DNA of 64,000 nucleotides from Diphasiastrum complanatum (GCA_029204225.1 CM055093.1:29833777-29897776), one strand, 5' to 3'; positions 44,236-56,377 are shown, numbered from the stretch's first letter. Notes: generated by a model not told the origin, from the sequence alone. Made by a program: numbers and translations.

Positions 44236-45354
44236 ATGGAAGATGATAGAGTTGATATTCTGCTCAGTCCACCCGTTTCTCTTCCATCACCACCACCCAA
44301 CCCTGTGCTTAGTCCTGTCCATAATCCGCTTACAGTGACTGCCCGTTTGCCTGCTGGTACTTCCCCTTCTGTGTAAGCTCGCATGGATAGCGTGGAAAAG
44401 ACCGTCACAGTGATGCGAGCGATGATGGTAGCTGGTGGTTATGCATCTTCCTCACAATATGCTCCACCTTATCTGTCTTTTGTTGTTCGTCCTATGTTAC
44501 CTCCACTCTATCCAGAAGACAAAGATATTAACCTACCCATTTCGCTGGAAACACTCCCCAACGCAATACTGATATCATAGATCAGTGACTGCATAAGTGG
44601 GAAGAGTATTTTGATTTGAAACAGTCCTTAACTGATGAGGGTTGGCGGGTCCGCAAAGCTGCTTACCATTTCATTGATTTTGTTGACAGGTGGTGGCGCA
44701 AGTTGTTGAAGTCTAATCAGGCTCCATCCACCTGGCTTGAGTTTAAGCGAGCTTTCAGATCTCAGTTTATTCCTCCACATGAGCATGTGCATGCGACGGA
44801 TGCTTAGCTTTTGCATCGTCAGAGGCAGTACATGGTGCAGGAATATGCTGATAGGTATCGTGAGACACTTATCAAGTTTCCGAAAGAGATTCCCGAGTGG
44901 TTGATAGTCCACAAGTCGTGAAGAGTTGAGGCCTTCAATGCTTAATGAAGGGCGCAAGACCTTAGAAGAGGCAGTTGCTACAGCTCTCAACTTTGAAAGT
45001 AATGTGCACACCAAGGCTGAATCTGGAGCGCCAAGTTGGCCTCAGAAGAAAGGTTCGCGAAAGTCTGGCCAAGCTGGTCAGAAAGGCTTTTCGTAGAAGG
45101 ATCCTATCCAGATGCAGCAGACTTTGAAGCGCAAGGCGGGATTTCCTATGGCTCGTCGTGCTTACGACAAGTCTCCCCTCAGTCCTGAGCAAAAGGAAAA
45201 GGCCAAGAAAGACGGATTATGCTTTTTCTGTCTTGGCAAACATCTTTTCAAAGATTGTCCTCGACGTACGGGCAAGAATCTCGATACTATGCAACGTCAA
45301 GATGAGGGCAAGATGAGGGCAAGGATGAGGAAATTTCGGATGACTTGTTGGTAA
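44236..45354 (+). pseudogene. gag of chromovirus E
   Basis: The ATG at 44,236 opens a proline/serine-rich start. After shifts, 44,590-44,807 carries the capsid motif WRVRKAAYHFIDFVDRWW ... W.EFKRAFRSQFIPP, followed by QYMVQEYADRYRETLIKFP. 45,112-45,354 holds a single knuckle CFFCLGKHLFKDC, spacing C-x2-C-x3-H-x4-C as in A2 and B. Stops at 44,374, 44,578 and ~44,805 and several shifts disable it. Confidence 0.78.
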
Positions 45355-45485
45355 GTGATGATGAGGACACTCGTCGTGTCATGACTATTTCGGTGCGGAA
45401 GCTTGTTCTAGGGGCACTAGTTTGTTACTTATCCACCAAGGCGTAGGAAGCTTATCAGTTTTCAGATAGTGAACTGATACGCACG

Positions 45486-46844
45486 AGGGAAAAACTGGAA
45501 GGTCATGACGTGCTCGTCTTGTTTGACACCGGTTCTTCGCATAATATCATCAATTCTCGTGTGGTGAGAAAATTTCACTTGGCTATTGTTCCATCTAATT
45601 ACTGGTATACTGTTGAGATGCCAGATGGTAAGGGAACAGAGGTTTGGGATGAAAGAATCTCTCGGGCGTCTTTGTCTATTCAGATGTATACCGAGAAGTT
45701 AGATTTTGAAATTACTAAACTAGCTAAGTTTGATATTGTACTTGGTAAGCGGTGGCATGCAAGTAAGCAACCCGCTATAGATTTTAAGTCACATGTGTAT
45801 AAGTTTGGGCATGAGGGTATGTCTCGTGTCTTAAAGGGGGAGAGACCATCTGTTGAGGGTCCTCTTGTTACCTATATGCAAATAAAGAGAATGGAGATTC
45901 AGTATTTGTGGTTGTGTTATGTGAATGTTGATTTCAGTTTTGATTCTTATGTTGGTCATAATCAGATAAGCACACTCACTAATAAACCACAAGAAGCTTC
46001 ATTTACTTTTGCATCCCGTAGTGCACATGTATTTGCATTACAACCTGAATGTGACCCAGCAAGTGAGTTGGAGAAGTCCATCCGCACGCAGTTTAAACAC
46101 GTGCTATTTAGTAATATGCCAGAGGGATTGCCGCCTAGTCGGAACGCTGATCATCGTATTGAGCTCGTTCCAGGGGCAAGTCCGGTATGTAGGCCTCCTT
46201 ATAGGATGAGCCTAAAAGAGGAAGAGGAAATCATAAAGATGTTGGAGGAGTATCTCAAGCTGGGGTACATCCGTCCAAGTTATTCACCTTTCGCCTCTCC
46301 TATTTTACTTGTTAAGAAAAAGGATGGTAGTTTCCGGATGTGTGTAGATTATAGGGGATTGAATAAGATCACTGTAAAGCACAGGTATCCGATGCCCAAG
46401 ATTGATGATCTACTGGATGCGTTGCAAGGTGCAACCATTTTCAGTAAGATAGATCTCAAAAGTGGATACCATCAAATACAGATTCGAGATGAAGACGTCC
46501 AGAAGACGGCCTTCCAAACCCGTTTCGGTCATTATGAATTTTTGGTTATGCCATTTGGGTTAACCAATGCCCCAGCCACGTTTATGATGCTCATGAACGA
46601 TGTCTTGCGAGACTATATGGGCAAGTTTGTCGTCAATTTTATTGACGATATATTGGTTTTTAGTAAAGCGGTTGAGAAACATGAGATTCATCTCAAGACC
46701 ATTTTGGGCAAGTTACAAGCTTCTGTCTTGTATGCCAATGCTCAGAAGACAGAGTTGTGTAAGACTCGTGTCGAGTATTTGGGTCACGTAGTGACAACTG
46801 AGGGTATTTCAGTTGACCCAGCCAAGGTGGTTAAGAAGTGCTGA
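45486..46844 (+). pseudogene. protease and reverse transcriptase of chromovirus E
   Basis: An open frame of ~450 codons. Retropepsin site LVLFDTGSSHNIINS at the start, then a long spacer, then [77 protein letters not shown] and the active site VVNFIDDILVFS (F-I-D-D). The frame stops at 46,844, one shift before the RT-RNase H connection. All RT catalytic aspartates are present. Confidence 0.9.
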
Positions 46845-47512
46845 GGCCTGCCGATATACGCCAATTACAGTCTTTCTTAGGCTTTTGTAAGTTCTACCGG
46901 CAGTTTGTTAAGAATTATTCCTGGATAGCTGCTCCTTTAACGGACCAGTTAAAGAAAAACAACATTGTGGTTCGATGGGATGCTGAAGCTCAACAACGTT
47001 TTGAGAACTTGAAGGAGTCTGTGGCCACGGCTCCAGTTCTCAAGATTGTGGATACCCAGAAACCTTTTGACCTAGAGACGGATGCAAGTGGCATTGCCGT
47101 AGGTACAATGTTGAGCCAAGAGGGTAGACCAGTAGCCTTTGAGAGTAAGAAATTGACACCAGCTCAACAGAGATATCCTACACACGAGCAAGAGCTGCAT
47201 GTGATTATACATGCGCTCAAGGTGTGGAGACATTATTTATATGGCGCCGAGTTTTATGTGTACACAGATCATCATACTTTAAGGTATTTTTGCACTCAGC
47301 CAAATTTGAAGGGCCGCCAAGCTCGGTGGACCGAGCTGATGCAGGAATTTCATTTGGAAATTCGCTTCCGAAGAGGGAAGGAAAATGTGGTCGCTGATGC
47401 ACTATTTTGTATACTGCATCAGATGAGCTTTACTATGGTTGACAGTGGTCTCATGGAGGAGATTAAGAAGGCTCAAGAAAAAGGACCCGCATTGTCAGCG
47501 TGTGTGGCCTAA
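46838..47512 (+). pseudogene. RNase H of chromovirus E
   Basis: A 224-codon frame: IRQLQSFLGFCKFYRQFVKN (connection), then RNase H with DLETDASGIAVGTMLSQEGR, PTHEQELHVIIHALKVWRHY, FYVYTDHHTLRYF and ENVVADAL. The D, E, D and final D catalytic positions are present. It overlaps the RT frame by 7 bases through a single frameshift and ends at a second shift before integrase. Confidence 0.9.
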
Positions 47513-48603
47513 TGCGCGCAAGGTAGTCAACCAAACGAAAGAGTCAGTTGAGGTTGTCGCTTCCGTTGAGGCACACACCAGTACATATTTAACATACACC
47601 ATGAAGGATGGTATGTTATTGAGAAATGGAAGAGTTTTCGTGCCAGACGTGAAGGCCATGATACTTCATTAATGCCATGATAGTCCTTGCGCAGGGCACC
47701 CTGGTATTGATAAGACCACTGAGCTTTTGAGAAGGCATTATTTCTGGCCACGATTGTAGCGGGATGTAAGAGAGTACGTCCAGCGTTGCATGGCTTGTCA
47801 AGTGAACAAGGCCGAGAGAGTACGTCCTTCGGGCTTGCTTCATCCACTTGAGATACCTACAGGAAGCATCTCTATGGATTTTATTGTTGGGCTACCCAAG
47901 ACCTAGAATGGATTCAATTCCGTTATAGTAGTGATAGATAGGTTTTCCAAGATGGCTCATTTCATCACAACGACCAAGAAGGTCACAGCTCCGCAAGTGG
48001 TTGAGTTGTTTATTCAGAATATTGTCAGGTTACATGGTCTTCCGAAGTCCATAGTTTCTGACAGGGATCCCAAGCTTACAGGAAATTTCTGGATTGAGGT
48101 GTTTGCCAAGCTGGGAACACAGTTGCGGATGAGTAGCTCGGAGCATCCTCAGACGGATGGTCAGACAGAGCAAGTGAATCAGATCTTGGAAGATATGCTT
48201 AGGGCATATGTGAGTAGTACGCAAACAGACTGGGTAAAGCATTTATCGCTATTGGAGTTCGCGTACAATGATAAGAGACATGCGTCCACTGGATTGAGTC
48301 CATTTGAGCTCAATTATGGTTTCAGGCCACTGAGTCCTGCAATCATAGGAATTCTGCATAGGGTACCTAGTGCTGTAGAGTTTTTGGCTCAGATAGCTAG
48401 AGTTGGCACGAGATAACTTGTCCAAAGCTGTAGCTAGGGCAAAGAGTTATGCTCGTGAGAACCATACCTATCGGGAATTTGAGAATGGAGATTGGGTGTA
48501 TTTACTAGTCCCTTCGAAGTCGAAGGTGCTACGCACAGGAAAGTGCGCCAAGTTATCTCCTAGGTATTGTGGATCATGGTTGATTATTAAGAAGGTGAGC
48601 CCA
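47439..48603 (+). pseudogene. integrase of chromovirus E
   Basis: The HHCC zinc domain (MILH-stop-CHDSPCAGHPGIDK ... CMACQVNK) is crossed by TAA at 47,670 and TAG at 47,757; another TAG lies at 47,904. The core keeps the D,D35E triad: VVIDRFSKMAHF, IVSDRDPKLTGNFW and EHPQTDGQTEQVNQ. The C-terminal part at 48,403-48,603 has YREFENGDWVYLLV and KLSPRYCGSW. Three stops and one shift near 48,410. Confidence 0.88.
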
Positions 48604-48675
48604 AGTAGCTTATAAGCTATAGCTACCTGTAGGATGCAAGGTGCATCCAGTATTCTATGTTAGCAAACTGAATGT

Positions 48676-48903
48676 TTGCATGATGGCGATAGCCTGGAGG
48701 AAGGTCTAGTATCTCTTGAGGAGAGAGATACCACAGGTTATGGGCCAGATAGAATCCTAGATCAAAGGGAGCGACGATTGCGGAATTGTCTCCTTCAAGA
48801 GTATCTAGTAACCTGGAAAGGTCATCCATTGTCTGATGCTACTTGGGAGACGCGACAGGTGTTGCAGAAGTCTTACCCAGAGTATGTCATCGAGGAACGA
48901 TGA
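48676..48903 (+). pseudogene. chromodomain of chromovirus E
   Basis: ILDQRERRLRNCLLQEYLVT followed by WKGHPLSDATWE, the chromodomain fold found at the C-terminus of chromoviral integrases, which can guide insertion to heterochromatin. It ends at a TGA a few codons later (EYVIEER). A frameshift separates it from the integrase core. Confidence 0.85.
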
Positions 48904-48924
48904 CTTGCCAGAGGAGGCAAGGAT

Positions 48925-49789
48925 TGTTAGAATCCAGTTATGACTCTATCATGACCTTGGCATGGCCGGTCACCAGAGGGCCTGAGGCCAAGTATTGGCA
49001 AGGGCCGGTGACCGAGGAGGACATCTGTCCCATGTTGGGATCGGTGCGTCACGAGCAGTGACCCGGTGTGGCCGCCTGACAAGTTGTCAGAGATGCGGTG
49101 TGTCTTGATCGTCGGGACCCTAGCCGTCAGTGACGATGCTAGCCGACAAGTAGTCGGCGTGACCAAGAGGGTCACAGGTCTTTGGCGGGGCACGGGGGTG
49201 GTACCCTAGGAGTCACTCAGTATTCACAGGTCATAGGGGCTAGGCATGCCAAGTGGACTGATCACCCACAGGTGGATGCCATGTGCTAGTTGACGGGAAT
49301 AGCTAAGAAAAGGACTCAAGGAGGGGGTGCCTATGGTTGGGAGGTTCATTCTACACACCGGCTTCTAGGATTCACGAGCTTGGAGAGACTGGCTTGTGAC
49401 ACATACACATGTTACGAGTTACAGCAAATTAGCAGTAGCTAGTTTCTTGTAACAGAAAATACTTCTCTTGCGCCAACGCGCTGATCGGGGAAACAGACAG
49501 CGCTCAAAAAGATTTTGTTGTAAACTTTTTGATAATAGAGTTGCAGCATTCTGCCTATTGTGTGCCATCTTGGAATGATTTGTGATGCTTGCTTATAGTA
49601 GATATTACTTCCGTTGTTCATCAGTTATTGATTGTTGATTAAACATTATCTACTGTCTAACAATTAATATCAGATCTGCAATGTCAGGAAAATGATTGAT
49701 CGTAGTATGAAGCAGTAGTTACAACTACTCAGATCGACTTTATTTGACGTCGCTTGGGAAAACATTTAAAATTACAAATTTTCCCAACA
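48925..49789 (+). repeat. LTR of chromovirus E, flanked by PPT and PBS
   Basis: From TGTTAGAATCCAG to ...TTTTCCCAACA (865 bp; TGTT/AACA inverted ends). On its left is a purine-rich tract, GAGGAGGCAAGGA, following the pol stop, so it is the 3' LTR of E. On its right, one base away, is a perfect tRNA-iMet PBS, so it is also the 5' LTR of another copy. The middle (48,960-49,200) is GC-rich, unlike the rest of the window, with inverted words GGTCACC/GGTGACC. Confidence 0.8.
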
Positions 49790-49790
49790 A

Positions 49791-49802
49791 TGGTATCAGA
49801 GC
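49791..49802 (+). other. tRNA-iMet primer binding site right of LTR
   Basis: TGGTATCAGAGC, exact match to the usual plant initiator-Met primer site. It begins one base after the LTR terminus. The ~60-100 bp following should be a retroelement leader; no gag follows. Confidence 0.85.
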
Positions 49803-51085
49803 GTGCAAAAGTGTGTCTCTCGACTTCCTTTATTGAAAACATTCTTCGTGTTGCATCTAATAATATTTAGTTCTTCTTTTCGGCGGCTCCATTCTGTTGT
49901 GGAGTGTAACTAGTGGCGAACTGATGATGTTTCTGAGCTTCTTTAGGATCATATAATTAAAATTCCTTATCTAACATGTTAGTAATGGTGCATTAACCAT
50001 GCACATGAGATTAGAATCGATTATGATTTAAAAGTGTTACTTCGTCAGTTTGAAGGATGTTTTTATACAACGTGAATATGGCTACCAAAATAAAGAGTCA
50101 GCTTTCTTTATAAGTTGGTTTTAACTAATTTTTGGATCTCGACCTCTTGGAATATAGAGGGAGGGCTAACGAGAACCTAGTGAGGTGAAGTATTCTCCCG
50201 AGCTTAGGGAATTAAATACAATTGTTCTTGTTTCAATACCACACCCAGAGCACAATTGGTAGTGAGTCGTTGGAATACACAAGAAACGCAAGATTCACGG
50301 GCCCTTGGAACCCTGGCCCACTCACTAGCATGAGCACGTTAGCATAAGAGGAAAATAAACCAACCAAGCCGAAAAGACCAACTGAAGTAGTAAGTGAAAA
50401 ACTCATTAGCCATAGTCCAAATACAACCCTTTATGACGGTCGTCATCCATGCCCATGGGAATACCTTACATGAGCCACAAACTTTGACACTGAAATCATT
50501 AAGCTATAGGGAAAATAGTCAGCATAGTCACCCGGGGATGGGAGACTTGGAATGCATGCCATGTGTGACACCAAATCAACAACATTATGGGAAATCCTCA
50601 AGGGGTAAACAAGTGGAGTCATGGGAAGATTGGTGAACTAAGCTCATAAGTGGACTAGATTACCTACGACAAATGAACTCAATTGAGAGTCGCTCCTAAA
50701 CAATGTACCTCCAGCCACATCGTCACTGTATGATTACGATGACCCATGTTGGGTAATTGTGAATAGAATACCAACCTTGAAGGGAATCATAGACTAATGG
50801 AAGGATAAGTATGAACCCAACTGGAAAATGGGCTAACATCACTCCTTATTAGCAAGAAAAGGGCTTTTTGGGGACGAGGTAAGAAAGAAAAAAAGCAACA
50901 TTGGAGATTTGCATAGGAAGGGGATCCGCAGCTACACATGGTCCTTAATGATCAATAGGACCCAAGAAGTACCTAGCAGTAGAAGGGAAACAAAAATAAT
51001 CTATATTGTGTCAGCTTAACGAAGATAGTTTATTGATGAGATACAACTCTATTGGGCACTTAGTGAGTCTCGCCACTAAAACTAA
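49803..51085. other. leader remnant and spacer, nothing recognised
   Basis: After the PBS about 60-100 bp may be element leader. The remainder, to 51,085, has no coding or repeat signal that I can support. Confidence 0.5.
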
Positions 51086-51517
51086 TGTTGGCCAAGCCTT
51101 GCCAAGTGGGCCCCATCACAAAACTGTACAAGTAAAGTAATAAGTGTGAGGGCCGTGGCATCCTACGAGTGTAAGTCCATAACCCAATGAGCACATTGCT
51201 AGTTTACTTCAAGTTGTATTCTAGAGACTTGGGCCCTAGCTGTAAATAAATAAGGAGGCCCAAAGTTCCAAATACAAGTTGCAAATAAGGAACATAATTT
51301 GGTCAAAGTTAAACTCACATGATTCATGTGACTTACTTTGTGCTTTCTTAGAACCATTAGATTGAGTTTGTGTTTATTTGAAGGGCTTGGATTAGAATCC
51401 TTGCCTCAATGAAGTGGCCAATCAGAGTGAAGGAGGCTCACCATTCAAATCTATAAAAGAGAGCCATTTCCTTTGTATTGCTTCTTCTCTCTTTTCTTAT
51501 AAAACTTTGCCGGTTTC

Positions 51518-51606
<89 letters not shown>
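51086..51606 (+). repeat. A-type gypsy LTR fragment ending in a TC microsatellite
   Basis: Starts TGTTGGCCAAGCC and shares GTGAGGGCCGTGGC, AAGTCCATAACCCAA, GAGCAC and ACTTGGGCCCT in the same order with the 5' LTR of element A. TATA-like CTATAAAAGA at 51,451-51,460. The LTR breaks off in the TC tract at 51,521-51,605; beyond it is unrelated minus-strand gypsy RNase H. The ~215 bp that follow the TC tract in element A's LTR are missing. Confidence 0.72.
51521..51605. repeat. (TC)n microsatellite at LTR/RNase H junction
   Basis: About 42 TC repeats without interruption, exactly at the boundary between the LTR fragment and a gypsy fragment of opposite orientation. Confidence 0.95.
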
Positions 51607-51611
<5 letters not shown>

Positions 51612-52970
51612 TGTAGGTTGAGGCGAGGTTGCCTAAATTTGAATAGAGCTCCAAAAACACAATGGGGAAGTGTAGTGGATGAAACCGACCTAATCAATCT
51701 CAAATCAAAGTCAAATTCTTGCATCAGCTCGGCCCATCGAGCTTTTCGACTCCTAAGGTCTTTCTGATTACAAAAATACTTTAATGGTTGGTGATCTGAG
51801 CAGACTATAAATTGACTACCATATAGATAGTGTCTCCACGTCTTCAACGCATGCACCATCGCAAAAAGTTATTTTTCCTGTGTAGTATACGTAGTCTGAG
51901 CATCAGACAATTTCTTACTCTCAAAAGCAATTGGCCTCCCCTCTTGAAGTAGAACTGCCCCAATCACTTAATCACTAGCATCCACTTTAACTACGTAAAG
52001 TTTATCAGGATCTGCTATGACTAATACCACTGTTGAGAGAATTAGCTCCTTCAGTTTCTTAAAACTTTGACTAATACCACTATTGAGAGAATTAGCTCCT
52101 TCAGTTTCTTAAAACTTGCATCCAATGTCTCATTCCACACAAGTGCTGGACTAGGCCTACCTTTACGAGTAATAACCCCTTTCAATGCATTGTTGAGAGG
52201 TGCAGCGATCATTAAATAATCCAGAATAAACCTACGGAAGAAAACAATAAATCCGAGAAATGATTTAAGTTCTCTAATTGTTTTAGGAATTGGCCACTCT
52301 AGAACCATTTTTATCTTTTTTTGATCAATCATAATCCCCTTCCAGGTATGACATGACCAAGATATAACAGTTCCTTTATATAGAATTCACACTTCGACGC
52401 TTTGGCATAAAGCTTCTCCTATCTCAATATCCTCAAGACAATACGCAGATGCTTCTTATGCTCTTTGAGTATTTTATTATAGATGAGTATATTATCCAAA
52501 AACACCATAATAAACTTTCCCAGATAAGGACGAAACAAATCATTCATCATCTGTTGGAAAGTGGCCGGCGCATTGGTTAAACTGAACGGTAAAACCAAGA
52601 ATTCATAATGAACAAACCTTGTCCTAAAACTTGTCTTTTATACCAGTCCGCAAATCAATCTTAGTGACATGCTTGGCTCCATCCAAACGATCAACTAGAT
52701 CATCCATTCTAGGCAACAAATGTTTATTTATAATGGCAACCTAATTCAGACCCTTATAGTCAACCCACATAAAGTACCATCCTTCTTATCCTTCAGAAGA
52801 ACCGTCGCTCCCCATGGCGACTTACTAGGCCGAATGTGACCCATATGAAGATACTCCTCAATTTGCCAAGTCACTTCCTCCTCTTCCTTCCGACTAATCC
52901 GATACGGTTGTTGGAAGATAGGCTGACTACCCGAAATTAATTCTATCTTATGATCTACAGACCTAGATGT
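51607..52970 (-). pseudogene. gypsy fragment G: RT and RNase H
   Basis: Minus-strand order from right to left: RT blocks SPWGATVLLKDKKDGT, WVDYKGLN-like and RMDDLVDRLDGAKHVTKIDL at 52,690-52,820, then [11 protein letters not shown] (Y-x-D-D changed to F-L-D-N) and EKLYAKASKCEFYIKELLYL at 52,370-52,520. Connection LKSFLGFIVFFRRFILDYL at 52,051-52,332. RNase H HALKTWRHYLYGSQFIVCSD to 51,640. A 50-bp tandem duplication at 52,021-52,120 and several shifts break the frame. The wording is chromovirus-like. Truncated at both ends. Confidence 0.8.
52021..52120. repeat. 50-bp tandem duplication inside fragment G
   Basis: CTAATACCACTGTTGAGAGA and the following 30 bases repeat immediately with one mismatch at 52,071. 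The unit of 50 is not a multiple of three, so it shifts the RT/RNase H frame. Confidence 0.9.
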
Positions 52971-52979
52971 TAAAATTTC

Positions 52980-53700
52980 ACAATTCTAGCTTGACCAATT
53001 TTGGTCACATGCATTGTAATTGGCAAGATGGCCATGCAAATAGATGGCAAATAGATGCCACACGTGCCAAATAGCAAAGGATGCTTTTCTAAAATCTTAT
53101 TCTACATCCTACATTATAAAGGCACCTTTGAAATAATGCCAAAGAGTGCTTAGATAGGGTAGAGAGAAAATAGAACCCAAAAATAGCATGTTTTACATTG
53201 TTTTTGGATCTTGGGATCAAGACCCCTAATTAGGGTGGATCCAATAATCAATCAGGTTAAATGTTAAGATTAGGTTATGAAAAGTACGTAATGCTAAGAT
53301 TCAAACTACTGCTGTATAAATATGTGATGGTTTCTCCATCAATTTATAAGTAAAAAATTGGTTTTTAATCTACCAATGTTGTTGGTGATCTAGATATTTG
53401 ATATTTGCTATTTGTGTTGAGTAATTTGGATTTGTGAGATTTATTTGGAAGTTCAAGCACTGTAATTTGCCTGTGTCAGTCCGTACTTTCACACGTGTGA
53501 AGAGAATTGCATAAATTTGAGCCTTCAAGTGGAGTTCAAGCCAAGGTGAAGCTAGGAAACACTAAATTGGTTGGTGTGATTTCGATCAATTCAAGGCACT
53601 GATTGACTCTTTATGATTATCTATGATTAGTATCTCCATTATTGATCAAATTGAGTTCTTGTAGGATCTAATTTGAAGGTTTTTAGGCTTCTAAAACCAG
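52980..53700 (+). other. possible solo LTR, partner of 12,111-12,774
   Basis: Left end TCTAGCTTGACC, TATA-like ATTATAAAGGCACC near 53,110 and CACACGTGTGAAG near 53,495 recall the block at 12.1-12.8 kb. Precise ends are not seen. 53,701-54,230 has no supported feature. Confidence 0.3.
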
Positions 53701-54230
53701 GTTCTGATCATTTCTTATCTACAAGATCAAATTAGCAAGTTTCACTTGCTTTCTCATACTTGATTCAAGGCGAATTTTGGAGTCAATCTCGAGGAGTAAC
53801 ATCCAAGCATTGGAGAAATAGAAGGATTGAAGCTTTTGGAATTGATTTAGGTTCTTCTCAGGTGTGTGAGTGTGATTTAGGTTCATCTCAAAGCATTTTG
53901 CATTTACTCGTCATTAAGATCATTCTTTGTCAAAATTGTGATCTTGGTAGCTTGTGCTTGAAAGGTAGATTGTTTTGATTCTTATATAAAGTATCAACCT
54001 GATATTATAAGAGTGATTTAAAGTGGCATTTATGTGCAATTAAATCTTCTTTTCTCGGGTTGATTGGATCTTTATAAGCCTTGTGAAGAGTTTAGAACAA
54101 AGAGGAGTCATTTTTTGATCATTTTCCTATTTGATTGGCATGGTAACTATTCATATGCAACAATGTTTAACAAAACATGACGTAACAAGTACATATACAT
54201 GCATGCACAAGCTAGATACATACTATGACA

Positions 54231-55934
54231 TTGTTAGGCTACAGTGAGAGAAAGGCTCTTCCACAACATTTTTACTTTTGTTGACAAGAACGAAGAGATT
54301 CGAATTCATGACAGTTTGCTGGTTGGGTAGCACAAAATCGAGTCTGTGGAGATTCGTGGCATAGCTCGAAACTGTAAGAGGATTTCTAGATGAATATTCG
54401 ACACACTTGTTTTGCCACTCATGTTATTATCTTTTTCTAGGGTTGATATGCATATGCCCTATGCCTCTTCATTGAGCTCCATTTTGGTGGTCACCTCTAA
54501 AGAGAGGTAATTTGTTTCTTTTACTTGACAATGTTGTTCTATCATGTTTTTTGAGGAGTAACCTTTCAAAACCATTTCTACCACTTCAATGTATTATCTT
54601 TGGTTCATATAGCAGGCTCGGAGTTATGTCTATTATCAAAGTGTACTATTGGTTCAAGCTCCCACTTTTCATTAATACATTTCACTTGGTAACTCTATTG
54701 TACTGAATAACATGATGCTATTGTAAATTAGTTAATGTAATTGACATAGAAATAAGCCAATTCTAGACTTGGCTCAAGGAACTCTAATAGCCCAAGCATG
54801 CCCAAAAAAAGTGTTGTCATGCAGGATCCCAACAAATGAGATGTCTAAAGCTAGGAATACCATAGGAAAAGGACGGCTCGACGACAACCATATCAATGAC
54901 TCGAGAACATCAACAAAGGCCAAGCAATATGCATCAGCCAAGAATGCCAGGGACATCTTGACAAACAATAATTAGAATGGAAACTTGTGCAATAACCCAA
55001 GCCCAAGAATGTATACTAGCATCTAGGAAAACGGGGTCAACTCTCTAAGCAATCCATAAAGCCCAAGAGTGCATAGCATCAGGATTGATTCCAGCAAACC
55101 CACATATGACATAAGGATACTGAAGAATGTATGGACACCTATCTAGAAGAACCTCATATGGACATGTAGTACAAACAAGTTCTACCAACATAGCAATCAA
55201 AACAATGCACAAACTCATCTAATATATCAAAACTGAAAAACGACCATAGTCTGCAACATCAACATCAAAGCACTTAGGGTCAGCACCAAGGCACTCAACA
55301 TCAACATCAAAGCATACATGCACATAAGCATTAGCATTAGCAAAACACAGGTACCAATTGGTTGTTGTCCGAGAGAACAAGCAAAATAGCCTCCAAAGAA
55401 GATGATGGTACTACAAAAAGAGTCTAAAAACCAGCACGCAAAAGTGTGTAAAAACATGTCTGTCACCTCCAAGTAGGGCATTGGAAATAGGTGGGTATGT
55501 TGCCCCAAAAAATCAACAAGGTAGCTGTTGATGCAATGACTAGAACGTAGCCAAGAACCAGCAAACAACTACTAATCAATATGTGTCAAAATTACCTCAA
55601 AACAAGGTGCTAGGAAGAACAGAAGGTACTACTTTGAAAAGCTAGCAAATGAGGTAAAAAATAAACTCAACATAGGCTAATGGAGCCTCCAAAAGATTGT
55701 CAAAAGCTAGCATACAAATGCTGATGAAAAATATCAAAGCCCCCTCCAAATAGGCTGCTAGAAAGTGCAATAGGTACTACTCAAAAAATCTGCCAAAAAA
55801 GCTAGCGGCCGCAAAAATTAAAAAATTTGTCGCCAAGTGTAGCGAAAGAACTTCCACTAAAGATCCACCAAAAGAAATCTAGATTTGCCACGTGCGGAGA
55901 AAAACTAGCACTCCCACCAAGAAAAAAAGTTCTC
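54231..55934. other. spacer with weak internal repetition
   Basis: No gene supported. CAACATCAACATCAAAGCA occurs twice near 55,256-55,310. At 55,380-55,800 the phrase GGTACTACT followed by ...AAAGCTAG recurs three times about 100-150 bp apart, suggesting old tandem copies. Confidence 0.4.
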
Positions 55935-56040
55935 TGATATCAAGTTATAGACTCAATCTATGGATATGGTATCAATGAAGCATAAAAAACTATAAAAGAC
56001 ACAATCAAGCAATCTCCCACGAAGAATGACCATGAACATC
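55935..56040 (+). repeat. dispersed repeat, partner of 26,957-27,050
   Basis: GTTATAGACTCAATCT, GGTATCAATGAAGCATAA, CACAATCAAGCAATCTC and GAAGAATGACCA match the minus strand at 27 kb. The GGTATCAATGA word may be a decayed PBS, which would make this a retroelement LTR/leader border. Confidence 0.78.
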
Positions 56041-56377
56041 TGATATAATCAAAGGGTTCACCCACGAAGATCCCAAGCAATACCAATAAGCTAAATAATC
56101 AATGAATCGCAAATGTCTAAATGGTAGCCCTGTATTGGCTATTTGGAGGCCCTTCAGGAACCTTCTAGAGATTAGGGCAACTTAGGGTACGTAGGTCCCA
56201 TAAAAACATTCCCTTCATGGTAACTGGCCTAGTACCTAGAAGTAGACTAGTTAGGAGCCATTTCTACTATATAACTACTTCCCTGGGAAATCGTATTACT
56301 GATTTCCCATAGCGCAACTCTCACAAAGTGATGAGCTTGACTTGATTGATGAAAGCCTACTACTATATTGTGCTTAT

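Larger units (their letters stand above)
44190..49789 (+). mobile_element. chromovirus E (Ty3/gypsy with chromodomain), 5' LTR missing
   Basis: Plus-strand gag, protease, RT, RNase H, integrase, chromodomain, polypurine tract and a 865-bp LTR. It is the best preserved element in the window, with all catalytic residues of RT and integrase in place but about eight stops or shifts. The 5' LTR and PBS are absent: the leader joins RT of element C directly. Domain order and the C-terminal chromodomain define a chromovirus (Tekay/Del-like by feel). Confidence 0.88.

Noticed and set aside
54769-54975. 68-residue plus ORF
   Set aside because: No motif, no coding context; low-complexity K/A/N/T composition.
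55227-55568. 113-residue minus ORF with repeated LMLML stretches
   Set aside because: Arises from CAACATCAACATCAA-type simple repeats.
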